NCBI GenBank assembly: GCA_965208685.1
Contig: CBDBPL010000007.1
Coordinates: 1,178,001 to 1,242,000, forward strand
DNA from: JAJEFO01 sp965208685
Lineage (GTDB): Bacteria; Pseudomonadota; Alphaproteobacteria; Rhodobacterales; Rhodobacteraceae
Direction: 5' to 3'
DNA length: 64,000 nucleotides
Every line of letters begins with the position of its first letter. The stretch's first letter is position 1. Below are positions 18,365-27,590 of the stretch, one piece after another. Made by a program: the position numbers and the translations under genes. The notes under the pieces are model-generated. The model did not search any database. It was not told the DNA's origin and saw only the letters and a list, made by a program, of their open reading frames with translations.

Positions 18365-19834
18365 TCAGTTCGTGATGCCGAGCGACAGATTGTAGATGGT
18401 CATCTGGCTTTCGCGGCCGAAGTCCTCGGTGATCTCCTCCCAGGCCACCTCGATGTTCCTGGTTGCCTGCTCAGCCGTGATCTCGCCCGCGAGGAAGCGG
18501 GCCAGTTCGCGGTCGAGGACCACGCCGGTGTACTGCTGCGCACCGGGAATCTTGAGGTCGGACGCCATGTTCGGATGGTTCAGGCTGTCCTTGATGGCGC
18601 CGAGATAGTTCTCGGCGAACTCAGGGCTGAATCCGGCATTGATCCAGTTCTCGGTGTTTTCGAGCTGCGAGTTCCTGTAGGGATTGTAGCCCGTCCAGCC
18701 GATGGTCACGTCGACGTTCGACTGTGCGGCCTGGTTCACGTAGGACAGGAAGTCGTACGCAGCCTGCTTGACCTTTGCATCCGAATTCTTGTTGATCGCG
18801 CCGGCCCATCCGCCGAACGCGGCGAACGGCGCGTAGTTGATGCCGTCGATCGCATGCGGGCAAAGCGTCGCGTTGCATTGCTCAAGCTTGCCGGTCGCCA
18901 CGTTCAGGGCCATGGGCGAGCCGGGCATGATCACGGCACCCATCTTGTCCTTGATTGCGGCCCCGGACGGGTCGATCGACAGCGGGCCGATGTCGCCCCA
19001 GTCGATCGCGAGTCCGCACCGGCCGGACTGGACCAGCCCGCGGGTGTCGCCGATGTCGTGGTTCAGTTCGTCGGGCGGGCCGAATTCGCCGGTCGCCTTG
19101 TAGACCCGGAACGCCTCCTGCCAAGCCTCGTTGTCGACCTTGGGCTTCATCGTGTCGTTGTGGAAGAAGATTCCCTCTCCCGTGCCCTTGGTCTGCACGA
19201 AACCCGCAGCAATGGAGCCCATGGCAAAGTACGACTGTGCATTCCGCTTCTTGAAGATGCACGAGCCGAAGTCGGCCTCGCCGTCTCCGTTCAGGTCCTT
19301 GCCGTGCATCGCGCCGGCGACCGTCATGTACTCGTCCCAGGTGCGCGGCGGCTCGATGCCCATCTCGTCCAGGATGTCCCGGCGGTAGTAGAGCATCTGG
19401 AAGTCGCCATCGACGGTGATCAGGTAGGTCTCGCCGCCGATCTTCTGGTTGAATTCACGGAAGTAGGGCGCAATGTCGTCAATGTCGATCTTGTCGTCGT
19501 TCGCGATGTAGCCGTCAAGCGGCTCCACCAGTCCGGCGTCGACCAGCTCGGTCGCCCAGCCGGACGCGAAGACACCGACGTCGATGGAGTTCGTGCCGGT
19601 CGCCCAGTCCGTCAGGATCTTCTGAAACAGTTCCGCAAACGGAACCTCGTTGACGCGAATCTCGGCACCAGTCATGGCCGTGAATTCCTCGCCTCGTTCG
19701 ACGAGGCGCTGTGCAATGACGGGACCCGGACGCGTCAGGATCTCGACGGTCACTCCGCTGTAGTCCTGGGCGCTTGCAGGCACCGAAAATGCAAGGGCTG
19801 AAACGAATCCAAGCCCGATGGATGTATTCTTCAT
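18365..19834 (-). CDS. ABC carbohydrate transporter, periplasmic binding protein
   Basis: A 489-residue family 1 solute-binding protein with signal peptide IGLGFVSALAFSVPASAQ. Cluster-B-type features include VTVEILTRPGPVIAQRL, EIRVNEVPFAELFQKILTD, MGIEPPRTWDEYMTVAGAM and GWAGAINKNSDAK. The ATG at 19834 follows GGGAGAAAAC. An upstream in-frame extension is not supported. It heads the minus-strand operon of two permeases, an ATPase and a GMC oxidoreductase. The ligand is probably a sugar or polyol but cannot be named. Confidence 0.9.
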   Translation of the reverse strand: MKNTSIGLGFVSALAFSVPASAQDYSGVTVEILTRPGPVIAQRLVERGEEFTAMTGAEIRVNEVPFAELFQKILTDWATGTNSIDVGVFASGWATELVDAGLVEPLDGYIANDDKIDIDDIAPYFREFNQKIGGETYLITVDGDFQMLYYRRDILDEMGIEPPRTWDEYMTVAGAMHGKDLNGDGEADFGSCIFKKRNAQSYFAMGSIAAGFVQTKGTGEGIFFHNDTMKPKVDNEAWQEAFRVYKATGEFGPPDELNHDIGDTRGLVQSGRCGLAIDWGDIGPLSIDPSGAAIKDKMGAVIMPGSPMALNVATGKLEQCNATLCPHAIDGINYAPFAAFGGWAGAINKNSDAKVKQAAYDFLSYVNQAAQSNVDVTIGWTGYNPYRNSQLENTENWINAGFSPEFAENYLGAIKDSLNHPNMASDLKIPGAQQYTGVVLDRELARFLAGEITAEQATRNIEVAWEEITEDFGRESQMTIYNLSLGITN

Positions 19835-20206
19835 TGAGTTTTCTCCCAGATTTGGTGGGAGCAATTGAAACTGCCGATTCTCCATGCCGTCAAGGGTTGA
19901 CTTCCATTCGACCGGCGAAGGCGTGGACTCATCGGGCCAACGTGGCGACTCCCGTCGAATCCAGCGGTCCGGCCGCCATGTCAGTTCTCCTCGGTTCGCG
20001 GGGCCCAGCATCGACGATCCAGCCCACTTGCCCTTTTCTTGGTTCGCGGGCACGGCCCGTGCCCGATCCCGCCAACGCGCACATGCAGCTGCCGCCATTG
20101 CGCCGGTGCGCTTTCCGGCCTTGCACATCGACGAGGACTGCCGGGTCGCCGCGCAAGGTCGAAACGTCTGCGAACCTGGCAAACGCTCGCACGGGATCAT
20201 GACGTT
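19835..20206. other. Intergenic, presumed promoter region of third importer operon
   Basis: The 372 bases contain no supportable gene. They must carry the leader of the binding-protein gene on the minus strand, but I see no convincing -35/-10 pair or strong dyad. Confidence 0.35.
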
Positions 20207-20923
20207 TCATCCCGTTCCGCCCGCGATCTTGTCTGCAATCAGCGTGTTCACCTGCTTCTGCGCCTCGACATGGGCAATATGGCCAATTCCTGGAAGCTCC
20301 ACCAAGGTTCCCAGCTTCTCGATCCTTTCCCGATCCGGGCTCGCTACGTTGTCCTCCGTTCCCCAGATCACCGTTATGTCCAGCCCGCATTCGGCCACCC
20401 TTGGCAGGAGGGCGCAGAGTTCGGCATCTATGGTCGGAAGCTGGTCTGCAATCTTCGCAAGGGCGTCGCGCGCGCCGTCTCGCTCCAGCTGCCGGAGCGC
20501 GTTGTCGACGACCATTGGCGCGATAACGTCTTTCTTCGCCACGAGCGGCTCAAGGAATCTGCGCATTTCATCCTTGTCCCTCAGGTCGGAATACTCTCGC
20601 AGGGGCACGATGCCCAGACGCCGGCCAAGTCCGATCGGAGCCAGCAGCACAAGGCCGCGAAAGCGCTCCGGCATCTCTGCAGCGAGCCTGAGCGCGAGCC
20701 CTCCTCCGAGCGAGTGTCCAACCAGCCAGACTGGCGGACCGCGCTTGATGCCGGCGATCAGGCGGGACGCCAGGTCTTCAAGAGAGCCGTCGCCAAGATC
20801 GCCTATGGAATTCCCGTGGCCCGGCAGATCGGGCGTGACCGCGTCGATTCCCGGAATTGCCGGCGTCGTGCCAACCCAGGTGAGCCGGTCGGCGGCGAAG
20901 CCGTGCAGGAAGACCGCGCGCAT
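20207..20923 (-). CDS. Alpha/beta hydrolase, matches C-terminal part of AcoC-type E2
   Basis: A 238-residue alpha/beta hydrolase: oxyanion region VFLHGFAADRLTW, nucleophile elbow GHSLGG, probable catalytic Asp in VIWGTEDNVAS and His in IGHIAHVEA. In acetoin dehydrogenase systems the E2 protein AcoC carries an N-terminal lipoyl domain joined to this kind of hydrolase. Here the lipoyl domain is encoded separately just upstream, and the ATG at 20923 overlaps its stop codon (ATGA). The two could function together as a split E2. Possible roles are acyl-lipoate thiolysis or another hydrolysis in the dehydrogenase pathway. Confidence 0.85.
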   Translation of the reverse strand: MRAVFLHGFAADRLTWVGTTPAIPGIDAVTPDLPGHGNSIGDLGDGSLEDLASRLIAGIKRGPPVWLVGHSLGGGLALRLAAEMPERFRGLVLLAPIGLGRRLGIVPLREYSDLRDKDEMRRFLEPLVAKKDVIAPMVVDNALRQLERDGARDALAKIADQLPTIDAELCALLPRVAECGLDITVIWGTEDNVASPDRERIEKLGTLVELPGIGHIAHVEAQKQVNTLIADKIAGGTG

Positions 20924-21162
20924 CAGGTCTCGATGACGGCGAGGACGGTGCCGACAGCGACGATGTCATCCTCTTCGACGAGCAATTCGAGAACGGTGCC
21001 TGACGCAGGAGCTTCAAGGTCCATCGTGACCTTCGGCGTCGTGATGGTCACGATTTCCTCGCCCTCCAAGACCTTGTCGCCGGCGTCCTTGAGAAAGGCG
21101 TCAATCATTGCCTCGGTGATTTCGTTGCCGAGTTCCGGCATCCTGAGCTCTACGCGCGCCAT
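20923..21162 (-). CDS. Free lipoyl-domain carrier protein (E2 lipoyl domain)
   Basis: A 79-residue single biotinyl/lipoyl domain. The lipoyl-lysine is expected in TTPKVTMDLEAPASG, and a second conserved half reads VEEDDIVAVGTVLAVIE. There is no linker or catalytic acyltransferase domain. It carries the acyl group made by the E1 encoded 11 bases upstream. The start follows GGGGAGGA. Translation is coupled to the hydrolase gene through an ATGA overlap. Confidence 0.88.
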   Translation of the reverse strand: MARVELRMPELGNEITEAMIDAFLKDAGDKVLEGEEIVTITTPKVTMDLEAPASGTVLELLVEEDDIVAVGTVLAVIET

Positions 21163-21173
21163 TCCGTCCTCCC

Positions 21174-23627
21174 CTATAGCCCGGACCTGGCGAGAGCCAG
21201 GTCATCCCACCGTCGGCTGCCTTTCCGGTCATGCCCGGCGTCACCCATCAGGTCTGCCAGGACCGCATCCTCGATGTCGAAAGGCTGCGGAAAGTAGCCT
21301 TGTTCCAGATCCGCTCCCGGAACGATCCAGTTCGGACTTCCAAGCACGCGGGGCGGAGCCTTGAGCACGTCGAAGGCGAATCGCGTGACGTTGGAGGCCA
21401 GCGTCATCGCGAAGCTGCCGCGTTCGCAGGCTTCGGACACCAGCAGCAACCGTCCGGTCTTCGTCACGGAGTCCAATACCGGGCCGTAGTCGAACGGGAC
21501 GAGCGACCGGACATCGATGATTTCGAGCGAAACGCCGCGTCCGGCGAGCAAGTCCGCTGCCTCAAGCGCAGGATAGAGCGTCGGACCGATGGTCAGGACG
21601 GTGGCATCGCTGCCGACACGCTTGATGTCGGGTTCACCGATGGGAATCTTGTAGTTCCCTTCAGGCACTTCGTCCTTGAACAGCTCGACCTGGTCATAGA
21701 GCCGCTGGCTCTCGAAGACGATCACGGGATCGTCTGACGCCAGAGCCGACGCCATCAGACCCTTCGCGTCACGGGGCGTGGCGGGGTAGATGACCTTGAG
21801 ACCCGGAACATGCGCCGCCAGCCCTGACCAGTCCTGGGAATGCTGCGCGCCGTACTTTGAGCCGACCGAGCATCTGACCACGACCGGAACGCTCAGCAAT
21901 CCGTTCGACATGGCCTGCCACTTTGCGAGCTGGTTGAACAGTTCGTCCCCCGCTCGCCCGATGAAATCGGCATACATGAGTTCGACCACGGGGCGGCCGC
22001 CTTCCATCGCGGCGCCAATGGCCGTCGCCACGATGGCGGCTTCGGAAATCGGTGCATTGAAGACCCGGTCGTGCGGCAAGAGGTCGGCCAGGCCTCGGTA
22101 GACGCCGAACGCGCCGCCCCACTCCCTGCATTCCTCGCCGTAGATGATGACGCGAGGGTCGGTCAGCGCGGCATGCAGGATCGCCTCGAACAGACCGTCG
22201 CGGAGGGTGATGGCCTTCAGCGGCGAGAGAGGCTCGCCGCTGGCGTCCCTCCCGCCGCGAGACTTCCTTGCGTTCTGCCGGATGCGGGCCACCTTCGCGG
22301 GGTCGGACAGAGGTTCAGGTGCGGGTCCGCCCGATGGCGTCTCGCTGCCCGCAAACATTTTCCGGCCGATGCCGGCTCCGTCGGCTCCAAGCTGGGGAGG
22401 CGGGGCGATCTCGGGGTCGGCCGCAGCGACGAAGACCGCATTCATTCGTGCATCCACTTCGGCCTGGATCGCGTCCGCCGCTGTCGTGTCGAGAATGCCC
22501 TCCGCAACCAGGGAATCGCGATAGGTCCTGATCGGGTCAACTGCGTCCCAGGCCGCGATTTCGTCCTTGGTCCGATAGGCATTGACGTCTGTCGTCGAGT
22601 GCCCGGAAAACCGGTAGCATTCCACGTCGAGAATGGCGGGTCCCTTGCCGTCAAGCAGCACCTGGCGCTTGCGCCGAACGGCATCGGCGACCGCAAGCGG
22701 GTTCGTGCCGTCGACGGTTTCCGCATGACAAGCGTCATCGCGCAGCCCGGCGCCGATCCGTGCAAGCCTGTCCCAAGCCATGGTTTCGCCGCTCGTCTGT
22801 CCGCCCATGGCGTAGAAGTTGTTGGTGAAGAAGAAGAGAACCGGAAGGAAGCCGGCATTGTCCCAGAGGCGTTCGAGTTGCGCCATGCCGGCAAAGTTCA
22901 GGGCTTCCCATACCGGGCCGCAGCCCGTGGCCCCGTCACCGACCATCGAAACCGCGATGCAATCGCGACCTTGGGACTTCATCCAGAGGGCGGCTCCGGT
23001 CGCGATGCCGGCAGACGCCCCGACGATCGCATTGTTCGGATACGCGCCGAACGGCGTGAAGAAGGCATGCATGCTGCCGCCCATTCCGCCATTGAAGCCG
23101 ATTTCGCGCGTGAACATCTCGGCAAGTAGCCCCATGAGCAGAAAGTTCTCCGCAACGCCGCGTCGGGACTCGTCCGGAAGGTGCGTCTCCACGGCGCGGA
23201 GCAGCGCACCGTCGCCGTGGGCTTCCATGATCGCGGTGAGCGTGTTGTCGCCCAGCCTTTCGATTGCCGAAAGTCCCTTGGCCAGAAACTCTCCGTGCGA
23301 GCGGTGTGACCCGAAAATGTGATCATCTGGTGTCAGCGCCATGGCCGCGCCGACCGCTGCCGCCTCCTGCCCGATCGAGAGGTGGGCCGGGCCCTTGTAG
23401 GCATAGGTCAGGTCGCCGTAGCTGCCCGTTGACTTGAGGCTGGCGACGCCGTTCTCGAAAGCTCGAATGACCATCATGTGACGCAGCGCCGTGATCAGGG
23501 TGTCGGCACCGCGCACCTGAAGTTCTTCCGCCATGGGGCGCGCGTAGGAATGAACCGGGATTCGTCGTGACGCAAGTTCGGCCGGGCTTCTGGTCGCGGC
23601 CGGATCAATGTGAATGGACTTGGGCAA
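21174..23627 (-). CDS. Fused E1 alpha-beta, thiamine diphosphate-dependent 2-oxoacid/acetoin-type dehydrogenase
   Basis: An 817-residue fusion of E1 alpha (about residues 40-400) and E1 beta (about 470-810). The alpha half has HLSIGQEAAAVGAAMAL, FGSHRSHGEFLAKG and the thiamine diphosphate motif GDGATGCGPVWEALNFAG ending in FFFTNNFYAMGGQ. The GDG to NN spacing is longer than usual. The beta half shows YGEECREWGGAFGVYRGL and ISEAAIVATAIGAAMEGGRPVVE. It should decarboxylate a 2-oxoacid or cleave acetoin and pass the acyl group to the lipoyl protein. It appears to start with TTG at 23627, with AAAGG upstream. No E3 gene is in view. Confidence 0.88.
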   Translation of the reverse strand: MPKSIHIDPAATRSPAELASRRIPVHSYARPMAEELQVRGADTLITALRHMMVIRAFENGVASLKSTGSYGDLTYAYKGPAHLSIGQEAAAVGAAMALTPDDHIFGSHRSHGEFLAKGLSAIERLGDNTLTAIMEAHGDGALLRAVETHLPDESRRGVAENFLLMGLLAEMFTREIGFNGGMGGSMHAFFTPFGAYPNNAIVGASAGIATGAALWMKSQGRDCIAVSMVGDGATGCGPVWEALNFAGMAQLERLWDNAGFLPVLFFFTNNFYAMGGQTSGETMAWDRLARIGAGLRDDACHAETVDGTNPLAVADAVRRKRQVLLDGKGPAILDVECYRFSGHSTTDVNAYRTKDEIAAWDAVDPIRTYRDSLVAEGILDTTAADAIQAEVDARMNAVFVAAADPEIAPPPQLGADGAGIGRKMFAGSETPSGGPAPEPLSDPAKVARIRQNARKSRGGRDASGEPLSPLKAITLRDGLFEAILHAALTDPRVIIYGEECREWGGAFGVYRGLADLLPHDRVFNAPISEAAIVATAIGAAMEGGRPVVELMYADFIGRAGDELFNQLAKWQAMSNGLLSVPVVVRCSVGSKYGAQHSQDWSGLAAHVPGLKVIYPATPRDAKGLMASALASDDPVIVFESQRLYDQVELFKDEVPEGNYKIPIGEPDIKRVGSDATVLTIGPTLYPALEAADLLAGRGVSLEIIDVRSLVPFDYGPVLDSVTKTGRLLLVSEACERGSFAMTLASNVTRFAFDVLKAPPRVLGSPNWIVPGADLEQGYFPQPFDIEDAVLADLMGDAGHDRKGSRRWDDLALARSGL

Positions 23628-23748
23628 GGGCTGTGCCTTTCAGAGCGACTCCAGAGACCTAATCGCCTGGGCAACATTGAAGCAAGAGGCAGATTGACCT
23701 TTGGAAGGACGGCTTCAATATGGAGCTGGCTCGACTCGGGGACTTCCG

Positions 23749-24681
23749 GTGATCCTTTGCGGCGGAGACGCATTGATAGACTTTGTGCCGGTGGAGCACG
23801 GGAACGGCTCGGTCGCGTTCGTGCCGAAGCCCGGCGGCGCCGTGCTGAACGCGGCGACGGCGTTGGCGCGGCTGGAGCAGGAAGTCTCTTTCGTTGGCGC
23901 TCTCTCCACCGACCTGTTCGGCGACATGCTTCATGGCCACATGGTCCGCGAAAGCATCGGAACCGCCAACGTCAAGCGAAGCGACGACGACAGCACATTG
24001 GCCTTTGTCAGTCTGGCGGATGGCGAGGCGCGCTATGCGTTTTATGACAGAACTTCGGCAGGTCGCCTCTGGACCGGCTTGAAGGATCCGCTGCCTGCTG
24101 CCGAAGCACTGCACTTCGGATCCCTCACGCTGTTCGCCGACCCTCCCGCAAGCGCATACGTGGACTTGGCCGAGCAGGCATCTTCTCGCATGGTCGTGTC
24201 CCTGGATCCGAATTGCCGTCCGAGCTTGGTACCGGACAAGGAAGCCTATCGCAGGCGCATTGCCCAGGTCTCGACGGCCAGTCACATCATCCGCCTGTCG
24301 GATGAGGATCTCGCCTTTCTTCATCCTTCAGCAGATGAGGAGGAAGTCGTGGGCGGGTTGCTGGACGGCCTCACGCGCCTGGTGATCGTGTCCCGCGGGG
24401 CCAACGGTGCATCGGCTTGGTGGGGCGGCGGTCGGGTGGACATGGCGGCGCGTCAGACAAAGGTGCGGGACAGCATCGGCGCGGGAGATACCTTCCATGC
24501 CGGCGTCCTTGCGGCCTTGTCCCGCGCCGGGCAACTGGAGGTTGAGGCGCTGGACCGGCTGGATCGAGCATCCGTTGAATGCGTGCTGGCGTTCGGAACC
24601 GCTGCAGCCGCCTTGAATTGCATGGAGTCCGGGTGCGATCCGCCGAGCTTGAGTGCCGTGCTGAAGTTTCTTGGAGAGTGA
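23749..24681 (+). CDS. PfkB family carbohydrate kinase (fructokinase-like)
   Basis: A 310-residue ribokinase-fold sugar kinase. The N-terminal signature is ILCGGDALIDFVP with PGGAVLNAATALARLEQEVSFVGALSTDLFGDML. The C-terminal active-site motif is IGAGDTFHAGVLAAL with the catalytic Asp. It phosphorylates a sugar hydroxyl using ATP. The start is taken at the GTG at 23749, which begins the first strand and has CGGGG upstream; the frame is also open from a TTG at 23701. It is divergent from the E1 gene and 4 bases upstream of the amidohydrolase, so the two form a small catabolic operon. Confidence 0.88.
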   Translation: MILCGGDALIDFVPVEHGNGSVAFVPKPGGAVLNAATALARLEQEVSFVGALSTDLFGDMLHGHMVRESIGTANVKRSDDDSTLAFVSLADGEARYAFYDRTSAGRLWTGLKDPLPAAEALHFGSLTLFADPPASAYVDLAEQASSRMVVSLDPNCRPSLVPDKEAYRRRIAQVSTASHIIRLSDEDLAFLHPSADEEEVVGGLLDGLTRLVIVSRGANGASAWWGGGRVDMAARQTKVRDSIGAGDTFHAGVLAALSRAGQLEVEALDRLDRASVECVLAFGTAAAALNCMESGCDPPSLSAVLKFLGE

Positions 24682-24685
24682 TCGA

Positions 24686-25540
24686 ATGGCCCGTATCGAC
24701 GCGCATCAGCACTTCTGGTCCTTGGAACGCGGGGACTACGGATGGCTGACGCCGGACATGAAGCCGATCTACCGCGATTTCCTGCCGGGCGACCTGAAGC
24801 CCCTGCTGTCTGCTGCAGGCATTGAAGGCACGATCCTCGTGCAGGCTGCGCCGACCGTTGCAGAGACGGAATTCATGCTTGGTCTTGCGCACGACGAACC
24901 CTTCATCAGGGGTGTCGTCGGTTGGGTGGATTTCGAGGATCCGAGCGCGCCTGAAAACATCGCACGACTCTCCAAACAATCAGCCTTGGTGGGCCTGCGA
25001 CCGATGATCCAGGATATTGCTGACGATGACTGGATGCTTGGCGACGGGCTCGTCCCCGCATTCGACGCCCTGATTGCCGCTGACCTCGCGTTCGACGCGC
25101 TGACCCTGCCGAGGCACCTGTCGGCCCTGCGAGAGCTCTTGGCGCGCTATCCGAACATGCGCACGGTCATCGATCACGGTTCGAAGCCGTTGATCCGCGA
25201 CGGGATCATGGATGCCTGGGATCAGGACATGGCGGCACTCGCGTCCGAGACACTGGCATTTTGCAAGCTGTCTGGACTTGTGACCGAGGCGAGCGCGGAC
25301 TGGACCGTCGATGACTTGCGCCCCTACGTGGATCATCTTTTGGACACGTTCGGACCGGACCGGCTTGTCTGGGGCAGCGACTGGCCGGTCTGCACGTTGG
25401 CGAGTTCCTACGGGCGTTGGGTGGATGTGACCGGGGAGCTTCTTTCCGGGTTGGCCGAGGATGAGAGAAGCGCGATCCTCGGCGGAACCGCTGCGCGCGC
25501 GTACAGGATGCGGGCACCTGATTCCGAAGAGACCGGGTAG
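24686..25540 (+). CDS. Amidohydrolase family 2, aldonolactonase-like (L-fuconolactonase/rhamnonolactonase type)
   Basis: A 284-residue TIM-barrel metal-dependent hydrolase. It has IDAHQHFWSLERGDYGWL at the N-terminus (metal-binding HxH), GTILVQAAPTVAETEF, MRTVIDHGSKP and a late WGSDWPVC metal-ligand motif. Close family members open L-fucono- or L-rhamnono-1,4-lactones. This fits the aldose 1-dehydrogenase-like protein at 229-1245, whose product would be such a lactone. The ATG at 24686 follows GGAGAG. It is followed by a broken SDR gene that may once have been the next step. Confidence 0.87.
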   Translation: MARIDAHQHFWSLERGDYGWLTPDMKPIYRDFLPGDLKPLLSAAGIEGTILVQAAPTVAETEFMLGLAHDEPFIRGVVGWVDFEDPSAPENIARLSKQSALVGLRPMIQDIADDDWMLGDGLVPAFDALIAADLAFDALTLPRHLSALRELLARYPNMRTVIDHGSKPLIRDGIMDAWDQDMAALASETLAFCKLSGLVTEASADWTVDDLRPYVDHLLDTFGPDRLVWGSDWPVCTLASSYGRWVDVTGELLSGLAEDERSAILGGTAARAYRMRAPDSEETG

Positions 25541-25566
25541 TCGCGAAGGAATGGGAGAGCGAGCAC

Positions 25567-26339
25567 GTGAGAGTTCGACGGCAAGGTGGAAGTGATCACG
25601 GCTTCCAATGGCATTGGCTTGCGAGCGGCGCTGAAGCCTGTCCGGGAAGGTGCAACCGTGCATTTGTGCGGGAATGACGAGACGCACATTGAGGTGGCAC
25701 GGGAGGAGGTCGCCGGACTGGACGCGAACGTGGCCGACGCTGATGTCACGCAGCCCGGGAAATCGGGGCCATGGATCCACAATGTTGGCAGCAATGGAGG
25801 AATTGACATCCTCGTGAATGCGGCAGCCGTTCAAGCCGGCGAAACGACGGAGTCGACGGACATCGACCGCTGGAACCAGCTCGTCGCAACCTATCCGGCT
25901 TCGTGTTTCCTGACTTCGCATTTTGTCTATCCGTTCATGAAGCAACGGGCCGGGGGGGGCGACCGTCCATGTGTCATCGGTTCAGGGCCGCTTGGACCAG
26001 GAGGGGGTTCTGGCCTATGCCACCAGCGAGGGCGGAATTCACGCGCTGACGAGGGCGCAGGCCGTCGACGCGGCAAAGGACGGCATCAGCGTGAACTCCA
26101 TAAGCCCGTGGTCTGTGCGTGCGCCTCTCCTTGAGTTTGCAGCGCAGACGGTGGCGGGCGAAGGCAACCCGATCGAGAAAGTCATTGAGAGTTTCGGCAA
26201 TGCTCACCCGGTGGGACGGGTCGGCACGGTGGAGGAAACCAGCGAGTTGATCGCGTTTCTTTGCAGCGACCGTGCAGGGTTCTGCACGGGAGGGGCCTAT
26301 CTGATTGACCGAGGGCTGACGGCCGGAATCGGTGTGTGA
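25567..26339 (+). pseudogene. Short-chain dehydrogenase, frameshifted and with lost catalytic Lys
   Basis: SDR similarity runs through two reading frames. The first (from about 25574) reads FDGKVEVITASNGIGL to FVYPFMKQRAGG. The second, from 25959, reads ATVHVSSVQGRL to YLIDRGLTAGIGV. They join at a run of eight G (25952-25959); removing one G restores the frame. A second shift is needed near 25570 to connect to the only upstream start (GTG 25567). The active-site motif is YATSE, where SDRs have Y-x3-K, and the nucleotide motif is ASNGIG instead of GxxxGIG. The gene therefore looks genuinely decayed. It follows the lactonase-type gene. Confidence 0.8.
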
Positions 26340-26725
26340 CGGCACGGCCTCGGGTCATTGAGATGAAGAGTTCGCATGGCTGAAGTTCTGTCGTGGCTGG
26401 AAACAGGTCCCCCTATGCGAGCGGCTTGATCTACGCGCGGAGGCGCGAACAGGCGTGCCATGCTTGTCGGGCTGCAGGCGGCGAAAGGGTTGCGGTGGCC
26501 GGAATCCGGGATGGGAGCGCTTGCAGCGCTCCGAGTGCGGTGGAGACGTGTTCGCGAGCAGGGGCCCTGTCGCAGCAAGGTCGCAGGACCGATCCAGTTG
26601 CGAAAGTCTGTCCTTCTGCGCTCTAACGCTTGGGGCTCAACTTCACGGTGGCGGTCCACATCACGCGCGGGGACAGCCCCCTGGCAATGAGCGCAGCGCC
26701 CGGGAGACGTTCTGCGCCATCCTGG
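26340..26725. other. Intergenic between convergent genes, no gene seen
   Basis: Open frames here have no recognisable protein features, and I see no strong terminator hairpin. Confidence 0.35.
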
Positions 26726-27499
26726 TCAATTTCGTGGCAGCAGGCCAGCCTCACGGGCGGCCGGGATGTTCGCGCGACTGACCGGAACCTCTTTCCCGTC
26801 CCGAAGGATCAGGAGCGTGCGGTCGCCGTCGCGGCGCGCTCCTGCCACATGGTCACTTGCCACCCAGTGCGAGCGGTGCACCTGCAAGCCGTCCACCGGC
26901 GCGGTCTCGCGGATCGCGTCGCTGAGGCGCAACAGCAGCAGTTCTTCACCCTTGGTGGTTCGCACGCGCGTGTAGTGGTCCTCGACCGACAGCGCGACGA
27001 GCGCACCGCGTTTTCCGGGCGGCAGGCGGTCAAGCAGGGGCGGCAAGTTGTCCTTGACGCCAGCCCGATCTTCCTGGACCACCAGTTCGAAAACGGTCGA
27101 GATGACCAGGCACACCACCAGGATGCTGAGTGCGAGACTCGCAAGTCCTTCGAGTCGTTCGCCCACAATGATCGGCCAGATGAGAGAATTGACGGTCTGC
27201 ACGAAGAGGTTGACCCCGCATCCCAATGCCAACCCGATCAGGCCGGCGCGAAACCAGAGCGGGTGGTGTTCCAGGCGGGGCCGAAGTGACAACGTGATGC
27301 TGCTGCCGATCACGTAGGTCGAGGCCACGATGCCCACCCAATAGGCGATCCGGGGAAGGAACCGCATCACCTCGTCGGTTTCGAACGGCCCGGAAATGCC
27401 CAGCATCAGGCCGACCCCCAGCACCACGACTTGCACGCGGTAGTCGCCCAGATGGGCACGCAGTTTGCGAAGCGTGAATTGCGCGAAGCCGTCGGCCAC
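26726..27499 (-). CDS. Membrane-bound LytTR-domain regulator
   Basis: A 257-residue protein with four hydrophobic segments (residues about 22-150, for example VVVLGVGLMLGISGPF and LALSILVVCLVISTVFELVV). A C-terminal LytTR DNA-binding domain follows (about 160-250): GALVALSVEDHYTRVRTTKGEELLLLRLSDAI and QVHRSHWVA. It should regulate transcription directly from the membrane without a separate kinase. The start is a GTG at 27499. It is divergent, with 91 bases between, from a DUF2306 membrane protein; that pairing suggests the neighbour is its target or its sensory partner. Confidence 0.85.
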   Translation of the reverse strand: MADGFAQFTLRKLRAHLGDYRVQVVVLGVGLMLGISGPFETDEVMRFLPRIAYWVGIVASTYVIGSSITLSLRPRLEHHPLWFRAGLIGLALGCGVNLFVQTVNSLIWPIIVGERLEGLASLALSILVVCLVISTVFELVVQEDRAGVKDNLPPLLDRLPPGKRGALVALSVEDHYTRVRTTKGEELLLLRLSDAIRETAPVDGLQVHRSHWVASDHVAGARRDGDRTLLILRDGKEVPVSRANIPAAREAGLLPRN

Positions 27500-27590
27500 G
27501 AACCGATCCTGTCATCTGCGAACTCTGCCTTGGATGTGGCGCAATCTGGTGCATTGAACAAGTCGTCGACGGGCGAATCTGGAGACCGGC

